DNA from: Thermotogae bacterium
Lineage (GTDB): Bacteria > Thermotogota > Thermotogae > UBA12178
Direction: 5' to 3'
NCBI GenBank assembly: GCA_003641795.1
Contig: QNAP01000093.1
Location: forward strand, 1 to 7,062
Length of the DNA: 7,062 nt
The notes under the pieces: generated by a model
Seen by the model: only the letters and a program-made list of their open reading frames with translations
Told to the model about the DNA's origin: nothing
The model's database searches: none
Shown: in pieces, positions 1 through 5,859 of the stretch
Layout of the letters: every line of letters starts with the position of its first letter
How positions within the stretch are numbered: the stretch's first letter is position 1
Made by a program: the position numbers and the translations under genes

Positions 1-960
1 GAGAAGTCTCATGGTTGAACGTTCCATAAAGATCCAAACTATCGGCAACCAGGCGACAGTGAAGATACCTATCTGCGCAGCGGTTTTACTTCCAAACTTA
101 TCCACCGTCACTCCCCAAAAATAGTATGCGGGTATCGCAATCGCACCAGAAAGCATCGTGTAGAACCCTATGACCGAGTAGTTCAGTTTAAGGAAGCGTA
201 TTTGGTAAAGAGTGAAATACGGTGCGGAAATATAGATGGCAAAGTTCCAAAGAATCGCATAGAGCGTGAATTTGAGAAAGTTCACATCCTTCATACAAGA
301 CCGCAACCCCGCTAGCGCACCGTACACACGAGGAGGAGGCTCATATTGCGCAGTCAACAATGCAAGTGAAGTGAATCCAAAAGTCAGTCCCGTCGTTATT
401 ACCAGTAAATAGTTGTATGGTTCAACGACAACATCCAACATTTTCGAGTACAAGAGAATCGCAAAGATCGTGATGAAAGAACTGGCTAAGTTGCGAATAC
501 CGAAGAACCTACCACGCAAATCCTCGGGAACGAGATCTCTGATCCAGGAATTCCAGGCATTACCGGCAAAGGTAAGAGCTAACTGGGACACCATGAACAT
601 GTAGAGGAACAACTTCGCGTCTCTTAATCCAACGGCTACGGCCACCGCCAAAACAACCCAAGGCAAGCGTGAGATCAGTGACGAGATCACCACGACCCTT
701 TTTCTGCTTCTCACTTTGTCCAAAACAAACGGAGTGACGAGTTGAAAGAATTGGAATGCGACGGGCAGTGCAAAAGACAAGCTCAGGACAAACTCTGAAG
801 CGTTGAAGTAAAGACCGAGAGCTGTTAACAGGAATCCTTGAGATAGTAAGAAAAAGCCGGTGTAGGATGCACCCTCAAAGATGGAAATCTTCATTGCTTT
901 CCGGATCTTAAGAACCAAGCTTTCTTTCAGATCTTCTTCGTTGAAATCAGACTCTACCAT
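1..960 (-). CDS. MFS transporter, C-terminus cut by window edge
   Basis: An open frame of 320 codons runs uninterrupted from ATG at 960 to the left edge, so the stop lies outside. It encodes a very hydrophobic protein with about nine predicted membrane helices (roughly residues 28-50, 56-80, 88-113, 115-134, 157-178, 183-203, 229-251, 262-283, 292-315) and a cytoplasmic loop at about 204-228. This matches the first three quarters of a 12-helix major facilitator superfamily permease. After TM2 there is D81-K82 followed by a basic RSRKR stretch. After TM8, the G283...D287-K288-x-G290-x-K292 pattern matches MFS motif A in the second half. A RGRFFG block lies before TM5. The start overlaps the end of the upstream mocA-like gene by 14 bases, suggesting translational coupling. 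An alternative in-frame ATG is at 894. Substrate unknown; the operon context might hint at a purine or other XDH-related substrate, but nothing in the sequence shows this. Confidence 0.85.
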   Translation of the reverse strand, partial: MVESDFNEEDLKESLVLKIRKAMKISIFEGASYTGFFLLSQGFLLTALGLYFNASEFVLSLSFALPVAFQFFQLVTPFVLDKVRSRKRVVVISSLISRLPWVVLAVAVAVGLRDAKLFLYMFMVSQLALTFAGNAWNSWIRDLVPEDLRGRFFGIRNLASSFITIFAILLYSKMLDVVVEPYNYLLVITTGLTFGFTSLALLTAQYEPPPRVYGALAGLRSCMKDVNFLKFTLYAILWNFAIYISAPYFTLYQIRFLKLNYSVIGFYTMLSGAIAIPAYYFWGVTVDKFGSKTAAQIGIFTVAWLPIVWIFMERSTMRLL

Positions 961-1516
961 CGTGGTCCACGTCTTTCACAATCCTCGGATCGTCGATGAG
1001 AACCCTGTGGAGAAGCTCGGGCTTCTCTTCTATGATTTGTCTGATACCTTCATCTCCCCTCAGTGAGAGAACGTCTGGAAAGACAGGGGATTTCACAAGC
1101 GTGGGAAAACCTTTGGTATCCCCAAAGTAAGCAGCAACAATTGGTTTATCAGAGGTTCGGGCTTCTTCAAGAACCTTCTCCATAACTTCGGGCCTTACTT
1201 CTGGCATGTCTCCCAAAAGGATCATCACCGTATCGCAATGTTCAGCAGCTCCTGCGGAAATGGCAGTTCTCACAGACGAAGCGATTCCCTCTTCGTAATT
1301 GAGATTGTAGAGAACTTCCACATCACGGAGTTGAAAATTCTCTCTGATTTCCTTCCAAGTAGGGTTTACGATGAGAGCCTTTCTGTGTGCCTTCAAAAAT
1401 GCCACTCTGTCTATGACCCACTGAAGCATAGGCTTTCCTTTGTAATCGGCTACAAGTTTTTGAGAACCAAAACGTTCGGACTTACCCGCTGCCAGTATCG
1501 TCACGCAGAGCTTCAA
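947..1516 (-). CDS. MocA/MobA-like molybdenum cofactor nucleotidyltransferase
   Basis: A 189-residue protein of the MobA-like NTP transferase family, most like MocA (molybdopterin cytidylyltransferase), which adds CMP to molybdopterin for xanthine dehydrogenase-type enzymes. The N-terminal nucleotide-binding loop LAAGKSERFGSQKL (residues 8-21) fits LAAGxSxRxGxxK. LLGDMP (100-105) carries the metal-binding aspartate D103, and the C-terminal DVDHDG resembles the DIDTPED-type end motif. The start chosen is TTG at 1516, because AAGGAGG lies 7 bases upstream and because MKLCVTILAAG is the normal family N-terminus. The open frame extends upstream to 1579 but would add 21 unrelated residues and overlap the upstream gene. 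It sits 2 bases after the [2Fe-2S] subunit gene, and this neighbour is the main reason to prefer MocA over MobA (GMP) or an unrelated sugar nucleotidyltransferase. The choice of nucleotide is inference. Confidence 0.8.
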   Translation of the reverse strand: MKLCVTILAAGKSERFGSQKLVADYKGKPMLQWVIDRVAFLKAHRKALIVNPTWKEIRENFQLRDVEVLYNLNYEEGIASSVRTAISAGAAEHCDTVMILLGDMPEVRPEVMEKVLEEARTSDKPIVAAYFGDTKGFPTLVKSPVFPDVLSLRGDEGIRQIIEEKPELLHRVLIDDPRIVKDVDHDGRV

Positions 1517-1518
1517 GT

Positions 1519-1980
1519 TTATCCCTCCTTGTGAACCAAGTTTTCTACTGCATCGAGTATCTTGGTATAGCCCGTGCATCGACAGAGATTACCCTCCAGA
1601 GCTTTGTAAATCTCATCTCTGGAAGGGTGAGGATTTTTCATAAGCAACGCCTTGATAGACATGACAAAACCCGGCGTGCAAAAACCACACTGCACCGCTC
1701 CTGCATCTACAAGGGCCTTTTGTATGACATCGAGTTCGCCATTTCTCGACAACCCCTCTATAGTCAGTACCTCTCGACCATCGAGTTCTGGAGCCAGCAT
1801 CAAACAAGAGTTCACAGCCCTTCCATCCACCAATATGGTGCAGGCTCCACACTCGCCTTCACCACAACCTTCCTTGGTACCCGTCAGCTCCAGCTCTTCA
1901 CGCAACAGGTCCAGTACCCTTTGATCTTCTCTAACCTCCATTTCCATCCGCTCGCCGTTCAAAACGAATCTTATCTTCAT
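1519..1980 (-). CDS. [2Fe-2S] subunit of a xanthine dehydrogenase/CO dehydrogenase-family molybdo-hydroxylase
   Basis: A 153-residue protein with the full two-domain architecture of the small iron-sulfur subunit (XdhC/CoxS/CutS type). The N-terminal plant-ferredoxin-like domain carries C39-x4-C44-x2-C47 and C59, binding one [2Fe-2S] cluster. The C-terminal four-helix domain carries C98-x2-C101 (QCGFC) and C133-x-C135 (NLCRCTGY), binding the second. All eight ligands are present and the length is normal for the family. This subunit passes electrons between the molybdopterin site and the FAD subunit in a cytoplasmic enzyme that hydroxylates purines, aldehydes or similar substrates. ATG at 1980 has AGGAGG ten bases upstream; that site contains the stop of the preceding gene (TAG in TAGGAGG). 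Neither the large molybdopterin subunit nor the FAD subunit is in the window, so the substrate cannot be assigned. It could also function with a distantly encoded hydroxylase. Confidence 0.93.
   Translation of the reverse strand: MKIRFVLNGERMEMEVREDQRVLDLLREELELTGTKEGCGEGECGACTILVDGRAVNSCLMLAPELDGREVLTIEGLSRNGELDVIQKALVDAGAVQCGFCTPGFVMSIKALLMKNPHPSRDEIYKALEGNLCRCTGYTKILDAVENLVHKEG
1524..1530 (-). promoter_or_regulatory. Ribosome binding site deciding the TTG start of the mocA-like gene
   Basis: AAGGAGG on the minus strand, 7 bases before TTG at 1516. It lies within the last codons of the upstream [2Fe-2S] subunit gene, just before its TAA stop, consistent with coupled translation. Confidence 0.75.
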
Positions 1981-1994
1981 ACTATCGGCCCCTC

Positions 1995-2786
1995 CTATGC
2001 CAGTAAACGTCTGATTACTTCCTCAACCTTCACGTTCTGTGCGCTGACGTCCTCTCCGTATTCCGACTTCAGAGCGTGGAGAGTTGCCTTGTCGGCTATA
2101 AGCGCGTTCACACCGCTTTGCGTTTTCATTGGCGAAAAGAGTCTGAACCTTTCAATACCTTTGGCTTCACCGGGGAGGACAACTTGCTGAAAGCTCGAGA
2201 GTTGATCGATGGTGCCGTTGAAGATTACTCTTCGATCTTTGAGAAGCACCATACGGTCACTCAACTTCAAAAGAGGCAAAGGATTTGCTGACGCTATAAG
2301 GAGGCTTCCCTTATTCTTCTTTTTCTGTTCCAACAACGGTAAAAAACGTTCTGTAAAGCCAGCTCCCATGATATCGGTGATTGCATCCGTGAGGATCAAG
2401 TCTACTTTCATAGCCACGCCCAAAACCCCAAAGAGAAACACCTTCATCTCTTCGGACAATTCCTCCAATCGCGTTTTTACAGAAAGACCTAAATGGTTCA
2501 TTTCGTGAAGAAACAGCGCTTCATTGAGTTTACCGATTCGCTTGAAATGTCGAAGAAGTTTTTCTACAGTCCACTTTGGATGAAGCCCATCCGGTTTGGC
2601 AAGATAAAGCTTCCTCGTACCTCGTTTAACCCATATCCGCACATCCTTGATTCTGATGAGTTCTGCAACACATTGGAGAATACGGGATGCCAACCCACCG
2701 CGGTCGCCAAGAACGAGCGATTCTCCTTCCCCGAGTTCCAAATCGAGCTTTCCCAAACCTTCGACTGGAAGACCTTCGACCTTCAA
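1995..2786 (-). CDS. Degenerate ABC-ATPase-like protein, probably unable to hydrolyse ATP
   Basis: A 263-residue protein (numbered from TTG at 2786) with the order of elements of an ABC nucleotide-binding domain but eroded motifs. GDRGGLASR (27-35) sits at Walker A and lacks the lysine (A33 in its place). LSEEM (110-114) replaces LSGGQ. VDLILTDA (128-135) looks like Walker B, keeping D134 but with alanine instead of the catalytic glutamate. A167/N168 stand where the H-loop histidine should be. The stretch SDRMVLLKDRRVIFNGT (176-192) closely follows the usual end of the ABC domain, then about 65 residues form a C-terminal extension. Codons just upstream read L-L before KVEGL, matching the common LLEVENL beginning, so the true start may be CTG at 2807. 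It lies between era and the [2Fe-2S] subunit gene and is co-transcribed with them. Function unknown; possibly a regulatory or non-catalytic partner of a transporter. The fold assignment is by eye. Confidence 0.8.
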   Translation of the reverse strand: MKVEGLPVEGLGKLDLELGEGESLVLGDRGGLASRILQCVAELIRIKDVRIWVKRGTRKLYLAKPDGLHPKWTVEKLLRHFKRIGKLNEALFLHEMNHLGLSVKTRLEELSEEMKVFLFGVLGVAMKVDLILTDAITDIMGAGFTERFLPLLEQKKKNKGSLLIASANPLPLLKLSDRMVLLKDRRVIFNGTIDQLSSFQQVVLPGEAKGIERFRLFSPMKTQSGVNALIADKATLHALKSEYGEDVSAQNVKVEEVIRRLLA

Positions 2787-2803
2787 CAGCCTTTCTGCGA
2801 AAC

Positions 2804-3706
2804 TCAGCCGAGATCACTCCTTAAACCGAGCGTCGTGAGTATGATGCCGTCTCTGTTTCTCCACTTATCTTTCGTTTTGACCCTCAGTTCCAAGAAAACC
2901 TTCTTACCAAGGAGAAATTCTATTTCCTTTCTTGCCATCATCCCTATTTCTTTGATCATACGTCCTCCCTTGCCGATTATGATGCCTTTCTGAGAGTCTC
3001 GTTCCACATATATCGTGGCCAGTATATATACCACTCCGTTTTCTCTTTCTTCTAAAGCATCCACTCCCACGCCTGTAGAGTGAGGAACTTCTTGAGAAGT
3101 GAGGTTAAAGATCTTCTCTCTGATGAGTTCGGCTACCATGAATTCCAGAGGTCGATCTGTTACCATGTCTTCGGGATAGAATTGTGGCCCTTCTGGGAGT
3201 TTGTCCAAAATCTTCTGAAGTAACAGCTCTAAGTTTTCACCCGTGACAGCAGAGACGTAAATGCTGTCAACGATTTGCGAAGTGTGAGTTTCGGCCATAG
3301 CTTCTATTTTTTGGCATGCTTCTTTTTTATCTTTGAGCAAATCGATCTTGTTGACAACGAGAATGGTGCTTATTTTTGTTTCTTCAATATACCTTGCAAC
3401 GTATGTCTCGGGTTTGCCAAAACCTTCCGTCGCATCCACGACGAAGAGGATAAGATCCACTCCTTGCATGGCCCTTATGGCAATTTTAACCATGTACTCT
3501 CCAAGCCTGTGGAGTGGTCTGTGAATACCAGGTGTGTCCGTGAAAACGATCTGAAAATCTTTCCCCGTTAGAATGCAATTGATTCTGTTACGAGTCGTCT
3601 GAGGTTTGTCTGAAACGATGACCACCTTACGCTTCATTATCCCGTTTATAAGGGTGGACTTCCCCACATTGGGTTTACCCGCCAATGCCACAAAACCACT
3701 CTTCAA
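2804..3706 (-). CDS. era: GTPase Era
   Basis: A 300-residue protein, the usual Era length. Era binds the 3' end of 16S rRNA and assists 30S subunit maturation. The GTPase domain shows G1 GKPNVGKST (10-18), G2 around T37/T38 in QTTRNR, G3 DTPG (57-60), G4 NKID (119-122) and G5 SA (152-153). The C-terminal KH domain has IGKGGRMIKEIG with GKGG at 245-248, and the protein ends in the typical DKWR...LG region. The start is TTG at 3706, with GAGGTGAG immediately upstream and MKSGFVALAGKPNVGKS as the normal N-terminus. The open frame continues to 3859, but that extension runs through the promoter region and into the divergent gene. It is the first gene of a leftward operon, and its neighbours are not the usual rnc, recO or ybeY partners. 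Confidence 0.97.
   Translation of the reverse strand: MKSGFVALAGKPNVGKSTLINGIMKRKVVIVSDKPQTTRNRINCILTGKDFQIVFTDTPGIHRPLHRLGEYMVKIAIRAMQGVDLILFVVDATEGFGKPETYVARYIEETKISTILVVNKIDLLKDKKEACQKIEAMAETHTSQIVDSIYVSAVTGENLELLLQKILDKLPEGPQFYPEDMVTDRPLEFMVAELIREKIFNLTSQEVPHSTGVGVDALEERENGVVYILATIYVERDSQKGIIIGKGGRMIKEIGMMARKEIEFLLGKKVFLELRVKTKDKWRNRDGIILTTLGLRSDLG
2817..2822 (-). promoter_or_regulatory. Ribosome binding site suggesting an upstream CTG start
   Basis: AAGGAG, continuing as AAGGAGTGAT (close to a perfect anti-16S match), lies inside the 3' end of era. It is 9 bases before CTG at 2807, which overlaps the era TGA stop as CTGA. It is 30 bases from the TTG at 2786, too far to serve that codon. 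An in-frame TGA at 2816-2814 prevents any start further upstream. Confidence 0.5.
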
Positions 3707-3709
3707 TTT

Positions 3710-3717
3710 CTCACCTC
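3710..3717 (-). promoter_or_regulatory. Ribosome binding site of era
   Basis: GAGGTGAG on the minus strand ends three bases before TTG at 3706 (seven bases from the GAGG core). It supports the TTG start over the ATG codons further upstream. Confidence 0.65.
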
Positions 3718-3731
3718 TGTTTCGCGAAGGA

Positions 3732-3740
3732 TGGTATACT
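3732..3740 (+). promoter_or_regulatory. Extended -10 promoter candidate for the membrane protein gene
   Basis: TGGTATACT matches the extended -10 pattern TGnTATAAT with one mismatch. No clear -35 is visible at the expected distance, as is common for extended -10 promoters. Transcription would begin near 3747 and give a leader of about 30 bases before ATG at 3776. If correct, this excludes ATG at 3731 as the start of the downstream gene. Confidence 0.45.
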
Positions 3741-3749
3741 CCAGTTGGG

Positions 3750-3758
3750 ATTATATCA
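3750..3758 (-). promoter_or_regulatory. Extended -10 promoter candidate for era and its operon
   Basis: On the minus strand this reads TGATATAAT, a perfect extended -10 element. No good -35 is visible 16-18 bases upstream. Transcription would begin near 3743, giving a leader of about 37 bases before TTG at 3706. The element lies only nine bases from the -10 candidate of the opposite strand, so the two promoters share the same DNA and polymerase could probably not occupy both at once. Confidence 0.55.
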
Positions 3759-3775
3759 TCGGAAGGGGTCTCCAT

Positions 3776-4498
3776 ATGGGCAGAAGAGGGCTGAGGATGA
3801 TCTTGGCTTCGACGACCGAAGTTTTGATCTTCTTTCTCCTTGTGAGTTTCCCGGAACACGCGGTGAGGGTTCTCGATTTTCTACCCCGAGATGTACAGCA
3901 ATTCCTTCTTGGTTCCAAACGTCAATGGCTTGGCTTATTGAAGAATGACTTTCAAACCTACCTTTGGTTTTTTTGGTACTCCCTCTTGTTGCCTCTTATC
4001 ATGTCGATCTTCGCATCGATTGAAGCCCAGAAATACTTTCGCGAACCCAGCAATGCTCTTGAGAAGGCGTCACTTTCAAAGCAGTCGAGGTTGCGCTACT
4101 ATGCTTTCAGATGGTACGGCCTGATTGTTGACATCAGTGTATTGGCAGCAGTGGGAGCTTCCTTAAACATCGTGGTATCGGAGTCTTTCCGGTTGCTCAT
4201 GCCAGCAATCATTGCTGTTGTCGTTGGAAGTTGGTTCGTCGCGGCTGTGGCCAGCTTGGTAGTGGCAGCTTTGAAAGGTCATCCACTTGGTGCGATTGTG
4301 GCGATTCTAGTCAGCGAAGGGGCGATCTTCAGTTTTCCAAATCTCCCGCCTATCTGGTTGCTCCGCTACGGTTGCCTTTACACGACTTTACACCTCTCAG
4401 AGTACTTTTTATCGTACGTGATGTCTGAAGGGCTCCATCTGCTGACAACTCTCTTGAGACTCCAAGCTCCCAGGGTGCCGTCTACACATCAAGGATGA
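3776..4498 (+). CDS. Unrecognised multi-pass membrane protein, possibly ABC-2-permease-like
   Basis: A 240-residue hydrophobic protein, the only plus-strand gene here. ATG at 3776 is chosen because GGAAGGGG lies seven bases upstream and because the earlier in-frame ATG at 3731 overlaps the probable promoter. Five to six membrane helices are predicted by eye: about 8-25, 61-82, 113-134, 140-166, 170-187 and possibly 191-213, with basic residues before helix 1 and in the loop before helix 3. I do not recognise a family by sequence. The segment after helix 2 (an acidic E83 to FREP, then a long polar stretch with SRLRYY, then helix 3) recalls the cytoplasmic coupling region of ABC-2 permeases, where an ERE-G-x-L-E pattern precedes a polar SR-containing stretch. 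That resemblance is weak and is inference. It is divergent from era and convergent, with a 10-base overlap, with the fumarase beta gene. Absence of a long open frame on the opposite strand supports it being real. Confidence 0.75.
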   Translation: MGRRGLRMILASTTEVLIFFLLVSFPEHAVRVLDFLPRDVQQFLLGSKRQWLGLLKNDFQTYLWFFWYSLLLPLIMSIFASIEAQKYFREPSNALEKASLSKQSRLRYYAFRWYGLIVDISVLAAVGASLNIVVSESFRLLMPAIIAVVVGSWFVAAVASLVVAALKGHPLGAIVAILVSEGAIFSFPNLPPIWLLRYGCLYTTLHLSEYFLSYVMSEGLHLLTTLLRLQAPRVPSTHQG

Positions 4499-5022
4499 CG
4501 GTACTTCCTTCCAAAGGCATCGATCCAGACAAAAAGAGGAAAATCGTGTACTTCGATCAATCTGATGGCTTCTGGTCCCAAATCTTCGAAGGCCACGACC
4601 TCGCTTCTTTCAACACGTGAAGCCAAAAATGCCGCTACACCTGAGGGTGCCACGAAGTAAACCCTACGGTATTCTTTGTTGAGAGTTTCCACAAGTTCCG
4701 AACGATCCCCCTTGCCGATGGTTGCCATAACTCCCTGTTGATACAGAAACTTCAGGTATTTATCCATTCGAGCGCTCGTTGTGGGACCGATGGCACCGAT
4801 CGGTGCACCGGCCATTTCTTTGGCAGGACCTGCGTAAAAAACTACAGTTCCTTTCAAGTTCAGCGGAAGATTAGAACCACCTTCACAGAGTGATAGAAGA
4901 CGTCGTTGAGCAGAGTCCCTCATCACCACCACACGACCTGTTAGCAGAACCCTATCACCTGCACGCAGCTTCTCAAAGACCTCAGAGGTGTAAGGTTCGG
5001 TGATATCGATGTTCTTGATCAC
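4489..5022 (-). CDS. Class I fumarate hydratase (or tartrate dehydratase), beta subunit
   Basis: A 177-residue protein matching the C-terminal subunit of iron-sulfur fumarases, which with the alpha subunit interconverts fumarate and malate in the cytoplasm. Family marks are GDRVLLTGRVVVMRD (22-36), the GPTTSARMD block (79-87), which supplies threonine and arginine for substrate binding, and GKGD (103-106). In the usual RDxAHxR motif the histidine is glutamine here (Q39). The start is GTG at 5022, overlapping the alpha stop in a GTGA junction, with GGGAGG eight bases upstream. This is classic translational coupling for a stoichiometric complex. Fumarate and L-tartrate enzymes cannot be separated by motif alone; fumarase is the likelier role in central metabolism. 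The 3' end overlaps the convergent membrane protein gene by 10 bases. Confidence 0.93.
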   Translation of the reverse strand: MIKNIDITEPYTSEVFEKLRAGDRVLLTGRVVVMRDSAQRRLLSLCEGGSNLPLNLKGTVVFYAGPAKEMAGAPIGAIGPTTSARMDKYLKFLYQQGVMATIGKGDRSELVETLNKEYRRVYFVAPSGVAAFLASRVERSEVVAFEDLGPEAIRLIEVHDFPLFVWIDAFGRKYRHP

Positions 5023-5852
5023 AACGACACCCTCCCCACTCTACACAAGAAACAGTCCACAGCTACAGCCACGGGTAAAACTGCAATGTGCCTCGGTTGG
5101 GTCAGTATGTGTACGTCCAAAACTGTAGGGCCTTCACCAAACCCTTGGACACCTATCTTCAGCTTGTTCAATCGGAAGAAGAGTTTCTCTTCCCACCGAG
5201 CGACGAATGGAATGGGGCTTCTCTCTCCCAAGTTGCGAAGGAGGGCTCGTTTGGCCATGAACAGTGCCGTATCAGCACTTCCACCAACTCCAATACCCAC
5301 ATGAAGTGGTGGACAAGATCTCCCGCCTTTGGAACGTATATGGTCTTCGATCGCATTGTTTATTTCCTCTTCAGAAGCAGTAGGAAGGAACATCCATAAG
5401 GCAGTCAGGTTTTCTGAACCTCCGCCTTTCACGTGAGCGGTGATGGATACTCCTTCTCCCTCTGTAAGCTCCACATGGACAAAGGTTGGTGTGTTATCTT
5501 TCGTGTTCTTCGAGGGCCCCAAGGGGGGATCAACCATAGAATACCTGAAGGGGAACTCCATATAAACATTCGAAACAGCTCTGTTCAAAGTTTTAAAGAC
5601 GGGTTCTTCCAGTACCACGTTTCTCCCTACTTCCACATAGAACTCCACAAACCCCGTGTCTTGACAAAGGGGCAAGCTTGCTCTTGCGGCTATCTCCGCG
5701 TTCTTGCGAAAAAGCTCACAAAAGTATTGATGATATTCACCTTCCACACTTCCGCAAAGTCTTTCCATCACTTGTGGATTGAACCGGAGATTCAGCTCTT
5801 TCAAAAGGCGATAGACTTTCTTCTCCAAATCAGCGGCTCGTATTGATCTCAT
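5019..5852 (-). CDS. Class I fumarate hydratase (or tartrate dehydratase), alpha subunit
   Basis: A 277-residue protein matching the N-terminal [4Fe-4S] subunit of two-subunit class I fumarases. Three cysteines fit the cluster ligands: C63 in PLCQDTG, C180 in GRSCPP before the glycine-rich VGIGVGGSAD, and C267 in the C-terminal PVAVAVDC segment. KGGGSENL (142-149) is another family block. Q64 and D65 of the CQDTG motif are expected at the active site. ATG at 5852 is chosen because GGTGAT lies six bases upstream and falls just after the DUF501 gene; the frame extends to ATG at 5876, which would overlap DUF501 by 17 bases and lacks a ribosome binding site. The C-terminus after the last ligand is short (10 residues) and contains an extra cysteine, C270. 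The gene is followed by its beta subunit with a 4-base overlap. Confidence 0.94.
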   Translation of the reverse strand: MRSIRAADLEKKVYRLLKELNLRFNPQVMERLCGSVEGEYHQYFCELFRKNAEIAARASLPLCQDTGFVEFYVEVGRNVVLEEPVFKTLNRAVSNVYMEFPFRYSMVDPPLGPSKNTKDNTPTFVHVELTEGEGVSITAHVKGGGSENLTALWMFLPTASEEEINNAIEDHIRSKGGRSCPPLHVGIGVGGSADTALFMAKRALLRNLGERSPIPFVARWEEKLFFRLNKLKIGVQGFGEGPTVLDVHILTQPRHIAVLPVAVAVDCFLCRVGRVSL

Positions 5853-5859
5853 GATCCCA

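Noticed and set aside
1531..2190. 219-residue plus-strand open frame opposite the [2Fe-2S] subunit and pseudo-ATPase genes
   Set aside because: Entirely antisense to two well-supported genes, no family resemblance and no ribosome binding site. It mirrors the codon pattern of the real genes.
2493..2993. 166-residue plus-strand open frame opposite era and the pseudo-ATPase gene
   Set aside because: Antisense shadow, composition is low in recognisable motifs, and it crosses the junction of two real genes.
3731..3775. 15-residue N-terminal extension of the membrane protein from ATG at 3731
   Set aside because: The ATG overlaps the TGGTATACT promoter candidate and lacks a clear upstream ribosome site, while ATG at 3776 has GGAAGGGG seven bases before it.
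3707..3859. 51-residue N-terminal extension of Era
   Set aside because: It would run through the promoter region and into the divergent gene. TTG at 3706 has a good ribosome site and gives the standard Era N-terminus.
4793..4806. Perfect 14-base palindrome GCACCGATCGGTGC
   Set aside because: It lies inside the fumarase beta gene and is explained by the repeated Gly-Ala/Ile-Gly codons of the conserved APIGAIGPTT segment. No T run follows, so it is not a terminator, and no sign of operator function.
5433..5846. 137-residue plus-strand open frame opposite the fumarase alpha gene
   Set aside because: Antisense to a gene with clear family motifs, with no independent support.
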